A stretch of DNA of 64,000 nt from Aliivibrio sifiae. GTDB taxonomy: Bacteria; Pseudomonadota; Gammaproteobacteria; Enterobacterales; Vibrionaceae. The stretch spans positions 817,082 to 881,081 of the forward strand of contig NZ_MSCO01000002.1 in assembly GCF_002954705.1 (NCBI RefSeq), written 5' to 3'. The position numbers and the translations under genes are program-made. A model generated the notes under the pieces. That model made no database searches. It had not been told where the DNA came from and saw nothing but the letters and a program-made list of their open reading frames with translations. Shown piece by piece: positions 44,498-53,623 of the stretch; within the stretch, counting starts at the first letter, position 1; each line of letters starts with the position of its first letter.

Positions 44498-47254
44498 TTA
44501 ATTCGCTTTCAAAGCTTGAGATTTATCATTCGTCATTACGAAATGAAGGACCCCACCATCTTTTAAATCACGGTGGTTAAACGATAGGTTTGGACCAAGA
44601 GCGTTACCGTTAATCGTGACACTCTTAACGTAAATATTTTCTTCAGAATTGTTCGTTGATGTGATAGTAAAAGAACCATCCCCCCCAACAGGAATGACTG
44701 CTTTATCGAAAATTGGTCGTCCAATCGTATATGTAGGATCTGCTGGTGTGACTTGATAGAAACCTAGTACCGACATAATGTACCAAGCAGACATTTGGCC
44801 TACATCTTCATTACCAATCAAACCTTCTTGAGTTGGATGATAGAATTCATTCATCGCTTGATTTACGTATTCTTGAGTTTTCCATGGCTCTGATGTCCAG
44901 TTATACAGATAAGGAACATGATGATCAGGCTCATTCCCCATAACAAACTGCCCAATGAAACCGGACATATCATGAGACTGAGTGGTGTCCGCATTTGAAT
45001 CCGCATTAAATAAGGCATTTAAATTAGCTAAGAATGCAGCTTTCCCCTGTTCTGTCATTTGCTCTGGTAAGGTATAGTCCGTACGTTTTATCACTTCACC
45101 CGCCATAACGTTAGCAAGACCATTTAAGTTTTGAGGAGCGAACCATGTCCATTGCCATGGGTTACCTTCTGTAAAGTCCTCTCCACGATGTTCTGCACGA
45201 TAAGGCCAAAAGCTATCGCCTTGAACTAAATTCTTACGGTCTTTACACCAGTCGTAATTTTTACCCTCAGGAATAGATAACGTCAGATTTTCATCCAAAC
45301 ACTCACTACTTAGATTATTCGCAAACTCAGGTTCAGCAGAACCTGACACTTGATACAATGGACGCATAAATCCGGTAGCACCTAAGCTTTGTTTGTCTTT
45401 GCCCTCCATTTTTCCGTAATAATCAGGGTTATAATCGAAATAATTTTTGAATGTTTCAGAGCGCTTCATATAACGATCAAACATTTCGTCATTGCCCGCT
45501 AATTGTGCGATTTGTGCAATCGTCCAATCGTAGTACGCATTCTCTAAGCCATACGCGACCGACTCATTCACCAACTCGTCATATTTATCTGCTTTTAAGC
45601 CTTCGGCATACGCTGGTTTATTCGTTTCACCTGCATTCCATTTAACATTAGCAGGAACATACCCCAGAGTTTCGGCGTATTCACCATGGCGAGTCATCAC
45701 TGTAAATCGCTTATCTCCATTCCATGCATCTTTGTAAGGAACCCAACTATTAGTAATGGATTCATCAAAATTCGCAGAAACATCAGCCGCGTTCAGCGCC
45801 AATTCAAATTCAGCCTGAGTAAAGGATTCGGGGTACTTAACCATGATATCTGCAATAACAGACACCGCAGGGTAGCCCACCATTTCTCCCGTATAATCTG
45901 AATGAAGTTCCCACTTAGGAAGCACCCCACCCGTTTTAAACTTATTAATTAAATCACGGGCATAATCAATTGAACGGTCTTTATCGATAATAGTTTTTAA
46001 TGGATGTGCCGCACGGAACGTGTCCCACATTGAATAAACCGATAAATTAGTAAACCCATCTTCTGCTTGATGAACTTTGCCATCCATACCACGATATTTG
46101 CCATCAACATCTTGATAAACAAAGGGAGCGACAAAAGTACGATAAAGTGATGTAAAAAACATCGTTTTATCTGCTGTTTTACCGCCTTCAAGTTCAAATT
46201 CGCCAAGAACATCTATCCACGCCTGACGATTTTTTACGACAACGGAATCAAAATCAAATTCGTTTTTATCCGCGTCTAAGTTTTTAATTGCACCATCGAT
46301 ACTCGTACCTGAAATGGCCACTTTAACTGTAATCGCTTCATTACCAGAGCCAAAGTTCAGATGAGTCATTATATCATTTGCTCGATTTGCTAAACGAGAC
46401 GCTTCTGGTGCGGGCTCTCCTGGCATTTGTTTATGTTCCGCATAACCACGATAGTCAGCAAGACCTATTTCAGTCGCATCAACCGGTTTTAATTTACTTT
46501 CAGATGCGAGTTTTGCGTATAAATTTTCTTCTATGATTGGTTCTGAAAACTCAGCCACAAAGAATACTGTTTGCCATTGCCCCCACTCATTAGAGGTCCT
46601 TGCACCGACAACGGTTGTATCGCTAATACGCTTATAATAAATATTACGAGAATGGTTACCATATTGCTCTAACAGTTCATGTTGCAAATCAATACGAACT
46701 TTACGCTCACCGCCTTTGTTAAACGTGAATCGTTGAAACGCAACGCGATCTGTTGCGGTAAGCTCTGCCTTTACACCCGTTTCAATCAATTCAACAGAAT
46801 AGTAACCAACTTCAGCGGTTTCAGTTTCTTTGTTCATTGTTGGAGCGTCGGTATTAAAATCTGAATACGGTAAAAATGCGAAATCATTCAAATCACCTTT
46901 ACCAGCACCTGAAATGTGGGTCATTGTGAAGCCTGAAAGGTATTTATTAAAAGGATCATATTCAGATGGGGAGCCTTTACCGCTAAAGCCATTAGGATCA
47001 TAATTATCAGGAGAAGGCTGAATCATCCCCTCAGGCATAACTGGCGACGGGTTTACGTTACCAAGACCTTTTGTTCCAATCAGTGTGTTTACATATTTTA
47101 GTACCGTATCTGTTGGAATGTTTGGGTCTATCGGTGTTGTTGGAATAGAGGTATTCGGGTTTGTCGCTGAACTAGAAGAGTCATCATTACAGCCAGTTAA
47201 AGCAACCATTCCCATGAACACAGCAATGGATAATAAATTCCGTTTGAATTTCAT
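44498..47254 (-). CDS. GH92 family alpha-mannosidase lipoprotein (second gene of three)
   Basis: Lipoprotein exo-alpha-mannosidase. Signal MKFKRNLLSIAVFMGMVALTGC almost identical to the neighbours, then a Ser/Thr/Pro linker. GH92 landmarks: VNTLIGTKGLGNVNPSPVMP, SGFTMTHISGAGKGDLNDF, YGNHSRN, AYYDWTIAQIAQLAG, GNEPDHHVPYLYNW, NEDVGQMSAWYIMSVLGFY. It resembles the gene at 47311 in its catalytic half (same NEDVGQMSAWYIMS ending) more than the gene at 41595, so the three arose by more than one duplication. It is 918 aa. Confidence 0.92.
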   Translation of the reverse strand: MKFKRNLLSIAVFMGMVALTGCNDDSSSSATNPNTSIPTTPIDPNIPTDTVLKYVNTLIGTKGLGNVNPSPVMPEGMIQPSPDNYDPNGFSGKGSPSEYDPFNKYLSGFTMTHISGAGKGDLNDFAFLPYSDFNTDAPTMNKETETAEVGYYSVELIETGVKAELTATDRVAFQRFTFNKGGERKVRIDLQHELLEQYGNHSRNIYYKRISDTTVVGARTSNEWGQWQTVFFVAEFSEPIIEENLYAKLASESKLKPVDATEIGLADYRGYAEHKQMPGEPAPEASRLANRANDIMTHLNFGSGNEAITVKVAISGTSIDGAIKNLDADKNEFDFDSVVVKNRQAWIDVLGEFELEGGKTADKTMFFTSLYRTFVAPFVYQDVDGKYRGMDGKVHQAEDGFTNLSVYSMWDTFRAAHPLKTIIDKDRSIDYARDLINKFKTGGVLPKWELHSDYTGEMVGYPAVSVIADIMVKYPESFTQAEFELALNAADVSANFDESITNSWVPYKDAWNGDKRFTVMTRHGEYAETLGYVPANVKWNAGETNKPAYAEGLKADKYDELVNESVAYGLENAYYDWTIAQIAQLAGNDEMFDRYMKRSETFKNYFDYNPDYYGKMEGKDKQSLGATGFMRPLYQVSGSAEPEFANNLSSECLDENLTLSIPEGKNYDWCKDRKNLVQGDSFWPYRAEHRGEDFTEGNPWQWTWFAPQNLNGLANVMAGEVIKRTDYTLPEQMTEQGKAAFLANLNALFNADSNADTTQSHDMSGFIGQFVMGNEPDHHVPYLYNWTSEPWKTQEYVNQAMNEFYHPTQEGLIGNEDVGQMSAWYIMSVLGFYQVTPADPTYTIGRPIFDKAVIPVGGDGSFTITSTNNSEENIYVKSVTINGNALGPNLSFNHRDLKDGGVLHFVMTNDKSQALKAN

Positions 47255-47310
47255 TTTGATTTTTCTCTGCTATTAAAGGGGCCGAGACCCCTTATCTAAT
47301 ATAGGTAGTA

Positions 47311-49773
47311 TTACTTAGGTAGGTTTGCTTTCATTGCTTGTGATTTATCACTTGTCATCACAAAGCGTAACTCTCCGCCAGCTTTAATTTCTGCATGCTC
47401 AAATGTATTAAATTCATTCAGCGATTTATTATTAATAGTGACTGATTTAACGTACATATTTTCAGCACTATTATTTTCCGCCACCACCGTGAATACACCT
47501 GAACCGAAGTTAATCGTCGCTCTAGTAAAGATAGGTCGTCCAATAGTGTAAGTTGGGTCAGTTGGTGAAATCTGATAAAAACCCAACGCTGACATGATGT
47601 ACCACGCCGACATCTGTCCAACATCCTCATTACCAATAATTCCATCCGGCGTTGGGGTGTAGAATTCTTTGTATACTTTGTCTAAATATTCCTGAGTTTT
47701 GTATGATTCTTCAGTTCTCTGATATAAATAAATAACATGATGTGACGGTTCATTACCATGAATATACTGCCCAATGTAACCTGTCATATCCTGATGCTGG
47801 TCACCACTGTCCGAGTCGGCAGCGAACAAGTTATTCAGCTTTTCATTCAACCCACTTGTTCCACCCATAACTTCTGTTAACTTGTTAAGATCCTGCATAA
47901 ATGACCATTGCCACTGCCATGCATTACCTTCGGTGAAATAGAGTGGATCCGCTTTATATGGGTCAAAAGTTTCTGTTGAATATTTAAAGGCACATGGATC
48001 TCCCTCCTTCAACTCTGTCGGAACAAAGAAACCGACACTTGAATCCCAATGTTTCAACGAATTATAAGAACGTTCTTTAAATTCATTATAAGTAGCGTCA
48101 TCACCAGCGGCTTTTGCCATCTCAGCAATAGTCCAGTCATAAAAAGAAAATTCTAATGAGTATGATACTGAGTTCCAATTAGGAGCCCGTACACACTGCT
48201 CTTTTTCATGATAATTCAGTTGCCCTGCCATTAGAGATGTTAAGATCCCATCACTAATTTGAGGGAAGTCGTGTGGACGATAACGAGCAGATTTGATAGA
48301 TGCATCTAACGCTGTTTGCGCATCAACTAATCCTTTTGTTACTGCGTCACCGAGAATCGCTGTTGATGGATAACCAATCATAGTTCCCGTTTCAGAACCA
48401 TGCCCTTCCCACTTTGGAAGCATTCCAAACTCATCATTGGACTTACGAATTAAATCCTCGACATATAACGTCGCTTGCTTAGGGTCAATAATTGTCCATA
48501 ATGGATGCACTGCACGGAATGTGTCCCATGTTGAGTAAATCGAATAGTTTGGCGTATCACCTTTTTCTAAGGTTCTGATCGTACCTAGCATGTCGACGTA
48601 TTTCCCATCGACATCATACAATTCAATCGGAGCGATCATTGCGTGGTAAAGACCGGTATAGAAGTTTGTCTTCTCCGCATCAGAGCCACCCTCGACTTTC
48701 ACTTTCGATAATTTTTCTGCCCAAGCATATTCCGCACTTTCTTTCACTTTAGCGAAGTCATATACCATAGCTTCTGCTTCTAAGTTTTTTTGTGCTCCAT
48801 GCCAATTCACAGGTGAGATAGCAACACGAACTTCAATCGCTTTATCACCTTTACCAAAGTTAAGGTAAGCCGTTATATCACTTCCTTTGTATACATAATT
48901 TTGGCGCATCTCACCCGTAGGTTCATTCTCTTCAGTACCTAATAAAGCCCTAGCCACGGGCTCATTAAATTTGGCATAGAAAAAGATATCTTGTCCTTGG
49001 TGATCTTGCCCTTGAAACCAACCTGTCGACGTTTTACGACCACGAATGGTGTAATCATCAATGATCTCAATTTTACTGCTTAGTGTTTCGCCATTGTTAT
49101 TCAATAGCGTATGCCCTAAATCAAACTTAATATTACGCTCTGTGCCTTTTTCAAAGGTATAACGATGCAAGCCAACACGTTTTGTTGTGGTTAACTCAAC
49201 ATCAATATTTCCTTCATTTAAGGTCGTTTTATAGTAGCCAACTGTCGCTGTTTCGCTTGATTTATCAAACGAGTTAATTAAATTGTTACGCATGTCGCTG
49301 TAAGGTAGTACTAATATATCTCCTAAGTCTGTTGCCCCTGTTCCAGATAAATGAGTGTGTGAAAAGCCATAAATAGGAACGTCTTTATCTACGATAACGC
49401 CTGTATCAGAATAATCTGAAGAATCCCAATAACCAGATGCCGAATGCCAAGGGTTCAATCCTGATTCATGGTCAATATTAGAACCAACGAATGTATCTGG
49501 TGATAGCTGAACCATACCAGCAGGCACTACCGCCCCAGGGAAAGTGTGACCACTTTCAGCAGTACCAATCATTGGATTAACAAATTGGTTTAATGATAAA
49601 TCGACTTCAATAGGTGTTGTTGGGATACTTGGTTCTAGAGGCTTCGTTGGAATTGATGTATTTGGATTGGCTTCCGTAACATTTGTAATGTTAGTGGTTT
49701 CTTCAGTACATCCAGTAATGCCTACTATACCAATAAATACTGCAAGCGAGAGTACACTGCGTTTAAACTTCAT
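47311..49773 (-). CDS. GH92 family alpha-mannosidase lipoprotein (first gene of three)
   Basis: Lipoprotein exo-alpha-mannosidase of 820 aa, nearest to the usual GH92 length. Signal MKFKRSVLSLAVFIGIVGITGC. Landmarks: VNPMIGTAESGHTFPGAVVP, YGFSHTHLSGTGATDLGDIL, TWDTFRAVHPLWTII, GNEPSHHVIYLYQ, NEDVGQMSAWYIMSALGFYQ. The lipobox residue after Cys is Thr, not Asp, which favours outer-membrane sorting, so mannosides would be trimmed at the surface or in the periplasm. It is the first glycosidase after the PTS genes, 142 bases away. Confidence 0.92.
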   Translation of the reverse strand: MKFKRSVLSLAVFIGIVGITGCTEETTNITNVTEANPNTSIPTKPLEPSIPTTPIEVDLSLNQFVNPMIGTAESGHTFPGAVVPAGMVQLSPDTFVGSNIDHESGLNPWHSASGYWDSSDYSDTGVIVDKDVPIYGFSHTHLSGTGATDLGDILVLPYSDMRNNLINSFDKSSETATVGYYKTTLNEGNIDVELTTTKRVGLHRYTFEKGTERNIKFDLGHTLLNNNGETLSSKIEIIDDYTIRGRKTSTGWFQGQDHQGQDIFFYAKFNEPVARALLGTEENEPTGEMRQNYVYKGSDITAYLNFGKGDKAIEVRVAISPVNWHGAQKNLEAEAMVYDFAKVKESAEYAWAEKLSKVKVEGGSDAEKTNFYTGLYHAMIAPIELYDVDGKYVDMLGTIRTLEKGDTPNYSIYSTWDTFRAVHPLWTIIDPKQATLYVEDLIRKSNDEFGMLPKWEGHGSETGTMIGYPSTAILGDAVTKGLVDAQTALDASIKSARYRPHDFPQISDGILTSLMAGQLNYHEKEQCVRAPNWNSVSYSLEFSFYDWTIAEMAKAAGDDATYNEFKERSYNSLKHWDSSVGFFVPTELKEGDPCAFKYSTETFDPYKADPLYFTEGNAWQWQWSFMQDLNKLTEVMGGTSGLNEKLNNLFAADSDSGDQHQDMTGYIGQYIHGNEPSHHVIYLYQRTEESYKTQEYLDKVYKEFYTPTPDGIIGNEDVGQMSAWYIMSALGFYQISPTDPTYTIGRPIFTRATINFGSGVFTVVAENNSAENMYVKSVTINNKSLNEFNTFEHAEIKAGGELRFVMTSDKSQAMKANLPK

Positions 49774-49876
49774 TATTATACCTTTTATTCTAAAGTTTAA
49801 AGGGAAATAAAGACTGCCCTTTGATAATTTTGGTATTAACCTTTGTGAAGATTAATAGCAAAACGGTCTTTAGAAT

Positions 49877-49896
49877 GGGGAGCCTTGCGACTCCCC
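49877..49896 (-). other. Intercistronic hairpin between PTS IIC-IIB and first GH92 gene
   Basis: Stem ggggag / ctcccc with an 8-base loop, with no T run on either strand. Such hairpins can protect or separate segments of a polycistronic mRNA. Here it would lie between the PTS part and the GH92 part. A weaker stem (aaaggg / cccttt, 49799-49822) follows. Confidence 0.5.
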
Positions 49897-49914
49897 TAAC
49901 GTTCAGGTTGAAAC

Positions 49915-51306
49915 TTAAGCTTGGATAAGAGTTAATGCGTTTTTCATTGCTTCTTTCGTTGAACATTCAACTTGACGAATGTTAGCGAAACGATCTGATT
50001 CTTTTACTGGAATATCATGAGCAAGGATGATGAACTTAGCGTTGGCAACATCTTTTGCTGTCAATTTGTTCACTAAGCCGTTAGAGCCTTGTGTTTCGAC
50101 TTTAATCTTAATGCCTGCTGCTGCGCCTGCTTTCTCTAGTGCTTTTGCTGCCATGAACGTGTGTGCTACACCTGAAGGACAACATGTAACCGCTAGAACA
50201 TCGTACTCACCTTCGCCAGCAACTGGTGCCGATTGAGCTTGTACAGGTGCTACTGCCGCTGTTTCATCTTCTACAACCACTGGTTTCCAGAAACCAACGA
50301 TAAGTGCTGTTGTTAGTGAACCAAGCGCAATACCCACTACATACATAGGGATGTTGCTAGAGACAGGTGCTGTAATTAAGCCGCCCCAAGGTGCATGAAG
50401 CAATACATCAGTCATGAAACCGAATACACAACCAACCATACCGCCGATTACGATAGATGGAAGCACACGCATTGGGTCATTTGCTGCAAATGGGATAGCG
50501 CCTTCAGAGATACCAATTGAACCCATGATTGCTGCTGCTTTACCTGCTTCTTGTTCTTCTTTAGAGAATTTCTTCTTAAACATGAATGTAGCAAGAGCCA
50601 TACCTAGCGGTGGAGTACAAATCGCGATACCAACACCACCCATTAACCATGGTTGTGTGTTTACTTGTGTTTGAGCAAATAGTGTAGCTACTTTGTTGAT
50701 TGGGCCACCCATATCAAACGCCGTCATACCACCAAGAATCGCACCAAGAACCGCTTTAGAAGACCCCGCCATTGATGCTAAGAATTCGTTCATTGCAATC
50801 ATGAATGAAGAGATTGCAGCACCTAGGCCCCACATTACGATACCCGCAGAAACTAGCGTACCAACAAGAGGGTAGATAAAGTAAACGCCTAGTGCGCTTA
50901 AATGTGCAGGGATAGGCAGTCTCTTAAGTTGAAGAACCACACCACCGGCAATAAAACCTGCAACGATACAACCAAGGAAACCACCACCTAAATCAGCCAT
51001 GATGCCTGATGCAATAAATGCTGGCGCTAATGCTGGTTTGTCTGCAATTGAGTAACCAATAAAGCCACCCAAAATGATTGGGAAAAGCACAAGACCTTTA
51101 ATCGCGATAGTAGAAATATCCGCAAGAATACCAGTATCTGGAACCGCACCTTTACCTGTAGCCATTACAGCAAGTGCTAATAGCACCCCACCCGCAACTA
51201 CGAAAGGAAGCATATGAGATGTACCAAAAAGCAAGTGGCCTTTTAATTTGGATAGTGTTTGTTTCCAATCACCAGATGGTTGAGTTGTTGCAGTCATCGT
51301 TGACAT
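49915..51306 (-). CDS. PTS fructose-type permease, IIC-IIB fusion
   Basis: Phosphotransferase permease that imports and phosphorylates a sugar. Residues about 20-345 form the fructose/mannitol-class IIC channel (HMLPFVVAGGVLLALAV, GGMTAFDMGGPINKVA, ISEGAIPFAANDP). Residues about 365-463 are the IIB domain with the phospho-cysteine in CCPSGVAHTF. The IIC-then-IIB order and absence of IIA in this chain differ from FruA and MngA. Its IIA partner is encoded upstream at 51503. Together with three alpha-mannosidases in the operon, the likely substrates are mannose, mannosides or a mannose-derived sugar. The substrate is inference. Confidence 0.9.
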   Translation of the reverse strand: MSTMTATTQPSGDWKQTLSKLKGHLLFGTSHMLPFVVAGGVLLALAVMATGKGAVPDTGILADISTIAIKGLVLFPIILGGFIGYSIADKPALAPAFIASGIMADLGGGFLGCIVAGFIAGGVVLQLKRLPIPAHLSALGVYFIYPLVGTLVSAGIVMWGLGAAISSFMIAMNEFLASMAGSSKAVLGAILGGMTAFDMGGPINKVATLFAQTQVNTQPWLMGGVGIAICTPPLGMALATFMFKKKFSKEEQEAGKAAAIMGSIGISEGAIPFAANDPMRVLPSIVIGGMVGCVFGFMTDVLLHAPWGGLITAPVSSNIPMYVVGIALGSLTTALIVGFWKPVVVEDETAAVAPVQAQSAPVAGEGEYDVLAVTCCPSGVAHTFMAAKALEKAGAAAGIKIKVETQGSNGLVNKLTAKDVANAKFIILAHDIPVKESDRFANIRQVECSTKEAMKNALTLIQA

Positions 51307-51341
51307 AAAAGTAATCCTAAAAGTGAGTAAAACTAAAAGTT

Positions 51342-51503
51342 ATGCCAATCACAGTAAGTAAGTGTTCAGAAATAGCGAAGGAAAAAGGCTTGAAAACAAG
51401 GCAGAATTTTTCGATAAGTAGTTATTCTACAATCAAAAATTCTAACGCAGTTATCAAGTCTTTTAACCAGCTAGGATGACCAGTTATTTACTACGATTGG
51501 TAT
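51342..51503. repeat. 162-bp imperfect palindromic repeat, copy 2, between PTS genes
   Basis: Bounded by atgccaatca and cgattggtat, with ~28-base imperfect terminal inverted repeats. The arms pair for about 55 bases, and the centre (agaattttt / aaaaattct, gtag / ctac) pairs as well, so almost the whole element is a single hairpin. It fills most of the gap between the IIA and IIC-IIB genes; its end overlaps the IIA stop codon (51503-51505). It is related to, but diverged from, the copy at 39819. Confidence 0.68.
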
Positions 51504-51934
51504 TAATTAATCAGTAAATCTAGAATGTCTTGCTCGGTTGTCGCTTTTTGCATATCTGCAATTAGGTCATCTCCGAATTTTTCAAATAACGCTTGTAGTG
51601 CATAAATGTGGTGATCGCCGCTTTCTGGTGAGGCAATCATGAAGAATACCGTTGGTTGATCATCATCAGCACCGTATTCAATCGCCGTTTTTGATACGCC
51701 AATCGCAATAGCAGGTTCAATAACCGCGGCATTTTTAGTATGAGGATAAGCAATGCCCATATCAGACGTTGTACATTGAGCTTCACGCTCATAAATACCA
51801 GCTAAAAAGTTTTCTTTATTATCGATACGGTTATTTTTTAATAACATATCAGCTAACTCAGAAAATACGCCATCTTTCGTCGTCGCATCTAAATTAAGTT
51901 TAATTAAATTGGTATTTACCAGTGTGGTGATCAT
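51503..51934 (-). CDS. PTS fructose-type IIA component
   Basis: Cytosolic phosphocarrier (143 aa) of the fructose/mannitol IIA class. The phospho-histidine is in MGIAYPHTKN (about residue 65), with preceding AQCTTSDMGIA and following FFMIASPESGDHHIYALQAL typical of the fold. It receives phosphate from HPr and passes it to the IIB domain of the next gene. First gene of the operon. Its last codons meet the end of a 162-bp palindromic repeat, so the stop may have been altered by that insertion. Confidence 0.9.
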   Translation of the reverse strand: MITTLVNTNLIKLNLDATTKDGVFSELADMLLKNNRIDNKENFLAGIYEREAQCTTSDMGIAYPHTKNAAVIEPAIAIGVSKTAIEYGADDDQPTVFFMIASPESGDHHIYALQALFEKFGDDLIADMQKATTEQDILDLLIN

Positions 51935-52437
51935 AATCTTTCCCTTAATAATAATTTTTACTTAATTCAAGCTGCATTAAGTTGATGAGGAAATAATATG
52001 AATTAAAGAGGCGCTTGGTAAGTTGATATTTAAAGCATTTACTGGATTTTTGTACCCGCAAAATCAAAGTGTGACACCGGTAACAAATGCATCAACAATA
52101 AATTCAAAACACCTACAAAAACAAGAGAAATACATTAAAAGAAATTTAAAATCAAAAGTTTAAACCAAAACAAAAGGAGATAAAACATCGTAAAAAAAGA
52201 TTTGAAATAACATGAAAAATAAAAACGAGAAGTAAATCACATTAAATAAAATTCATTATCCTCTCTATCTTTATCTAAAAAATTACTAATTGAAAGAAAT
52301 AAACATTAAGTTTATAACTATAAATATGAATGCATAAATCAATAATACTTAATTCATTTAAAATATAGTACGCTTAACATTTCAGTATTTTATATTATTG
52401 ATACTTTATTTTTATTACATATAAAAATATATCGACT
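51935..52437. promoter_or_regulatory. PTS/GH92 operon promoter region and AT-rich gap
   Basis: About 500 bases, very AT-rich towards 52437, no ORF. A half-good CRP-like site, tgtgacaccggtaaca (52070-52085; TGTGA then TAACA instead of TCACA), lies 136 bases upstream of the IIA start, where catabolite control of a PTS operon would be expected. The site is tentative. Nothing else was recognised. Confidence 0.35.
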
Positions 52438-53347
52438 TTATATATCAATTAAAAATGCACGAACTAATTGTAAATGAGGTTCAACCAAATCTTGATGGTT
52501 ACTTCGATAACCTCCACCAACAACACACGCAATCGGAATATTCTTTTGCTTAGTTATATTATTCATCCAATAATCTCTTTGATATAAACCATGTGTCGAT
52601 ATATCCAAATAACCCAGTTCATCATCAATATGGATATCTACGCCTGCATCATAAATAATAAGATCTGGTTGATGATGATTAATTGCCATTTCAACGACTT
52701 GTTGAAACGCTTCTAAAAATTCAGCATCTTGAGTACCAATCAATAATGGAACATCATAATCTGACCTAGGCTTACGTGCGGGAAAGTTTTTATCACAATG
52801 AAAAGAGACAGTAATAATATCCTCTTTATCAGCACAAAGCGTTGCTGTCCCATCACCATGATGCACATCACTATCTACAATAAGTACCTTATCAATACCC
52901 TCTCGCTTTAATGCATGATGCGCTGCAACAACTAAATCATTCACCAAACAAAATCCACTACCAAAATCGTAATGAGCATGGTGATATCCACCACTCAAGT
53001 GAATTGCAGATCCATACTCTAATGCTTTATCAACGGTTAAACATGTCCCTGCTGTCGACGTTAATGTCCTTTGAATTAATGATTCACTCCAAGGAAATCA
53101 CAATACGTCTCATTTTAGCTACAGGCAGTAAACCTGAAACTAGAGCATTAATATAGGCTTCATCATGTACCTGCTTAATGGCGTCAACTGTAAATGCACT
53201 TGGTTCAAAATAACAAAACTGTTCAGAAGAATGGTGAGATTGAATGGCTTGATATAAACGTTGATATTTTTGAATAGGATAGCGATGTCCTTCAGGAAGA
53301 TCTAATTGCGAGTAAATTGGATGATAAATTAATGGCAACATAATCAA
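52438..53347 (-). pseudogene. Histone-deacetylase-like (AcuC/acetylpolyamine hydrolase) gene, broken by a 1-base insertion near 53100
   Basis: Two reading frames together encode one class II HDAC-like amidohydrolase (~302 aa). The upstream part (53347 to 53084) ends ...AKMRRIVISLE. Removing one base in the tcac at 53099-53102 would give RRIGFPWSESLIQRTLTS and then AGTCLTVDKALEYGSAI and LSGGYHHAHYDFGSGF, with no gap. RRIGxPWS is a conserved start of these enzymes. The zinc-ligand motifs DSDVHHGDGT and YDAGVD are in the downstream part. As read, neither piece would be functional. Fold and substrate class (acetyl-lysine or acetylpolyamine) are known for the family; which applies here is unknown. 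Confidence 0.85.
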
Positions 53348-53370
53348 GCAACCCTATTCTAAAAATAAAA

Positions 53371-53590
53371 AAAGAGCAGCTATTATCGCTAATGCCGATC
53401 AGTTAGTCACTTTATTGAGTAATTATGCACTATTTATTCAATGTCTAATAGATATGGCAAAGTACCCGTTAAGAGAGTGAAAGATAGATACAACAAGGGC
53501 TCCAGAATGATTGTAATAAATTCGTCTGAAGCCCTTGTTTTTATTGATGTTCGCTTAACTGACTGGCATTAGCTATTATCGCTGCTCTTT
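53371..53590 (-). terminator. Rho-independent terminator of brnQ, interrupted by a mobile element
   Basis: Left arm aaagagcagc (53371-53380) and right arm gctgctcttt (53581-53590) form a perfect 10-bp stem. The seven-base loop tattatc is now duplicated on both sides of the 182-bp element. With the element and one copy of the flanking repeat removed, the arms form a textbook terminator hairpin with Ts on the minus strand, the end of brnQ (stop at 53624). Confidence 0.85.
53390..53571. mobile_element. 182-bp MITE-like element, copy A, in the terminator of brnQ
   Basis: Terminal inverted repeats taatgccgatcagtta and (read from the other end) taatgccagtcagtta. The flanking 11-bp direct repeat gctattatcgc (53379-53389 and 53572-53582) is the target duplication. 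Inside is a strong hairpin: arms aacaagggctccaga (53492-53506) and tctgaagcccttgtt (53525-53539), followed by ttttatt. No coding capacity for a transposase. By my reading it equals copy B (59205-59386) except one base, in opposite orientation. Confidence 0.85.
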
Positions 53591-53623
53591 ATCAATACAC
53601 AAGAGTAAGTCTATTTCTAAAGA

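Noticed and set aside
52070..52085. CRP site upstream of the PTS IIA gene
   Set aside because: Only one half matches TGTGA well; kept as a weak note in the intergenic entry rather than a separate site.
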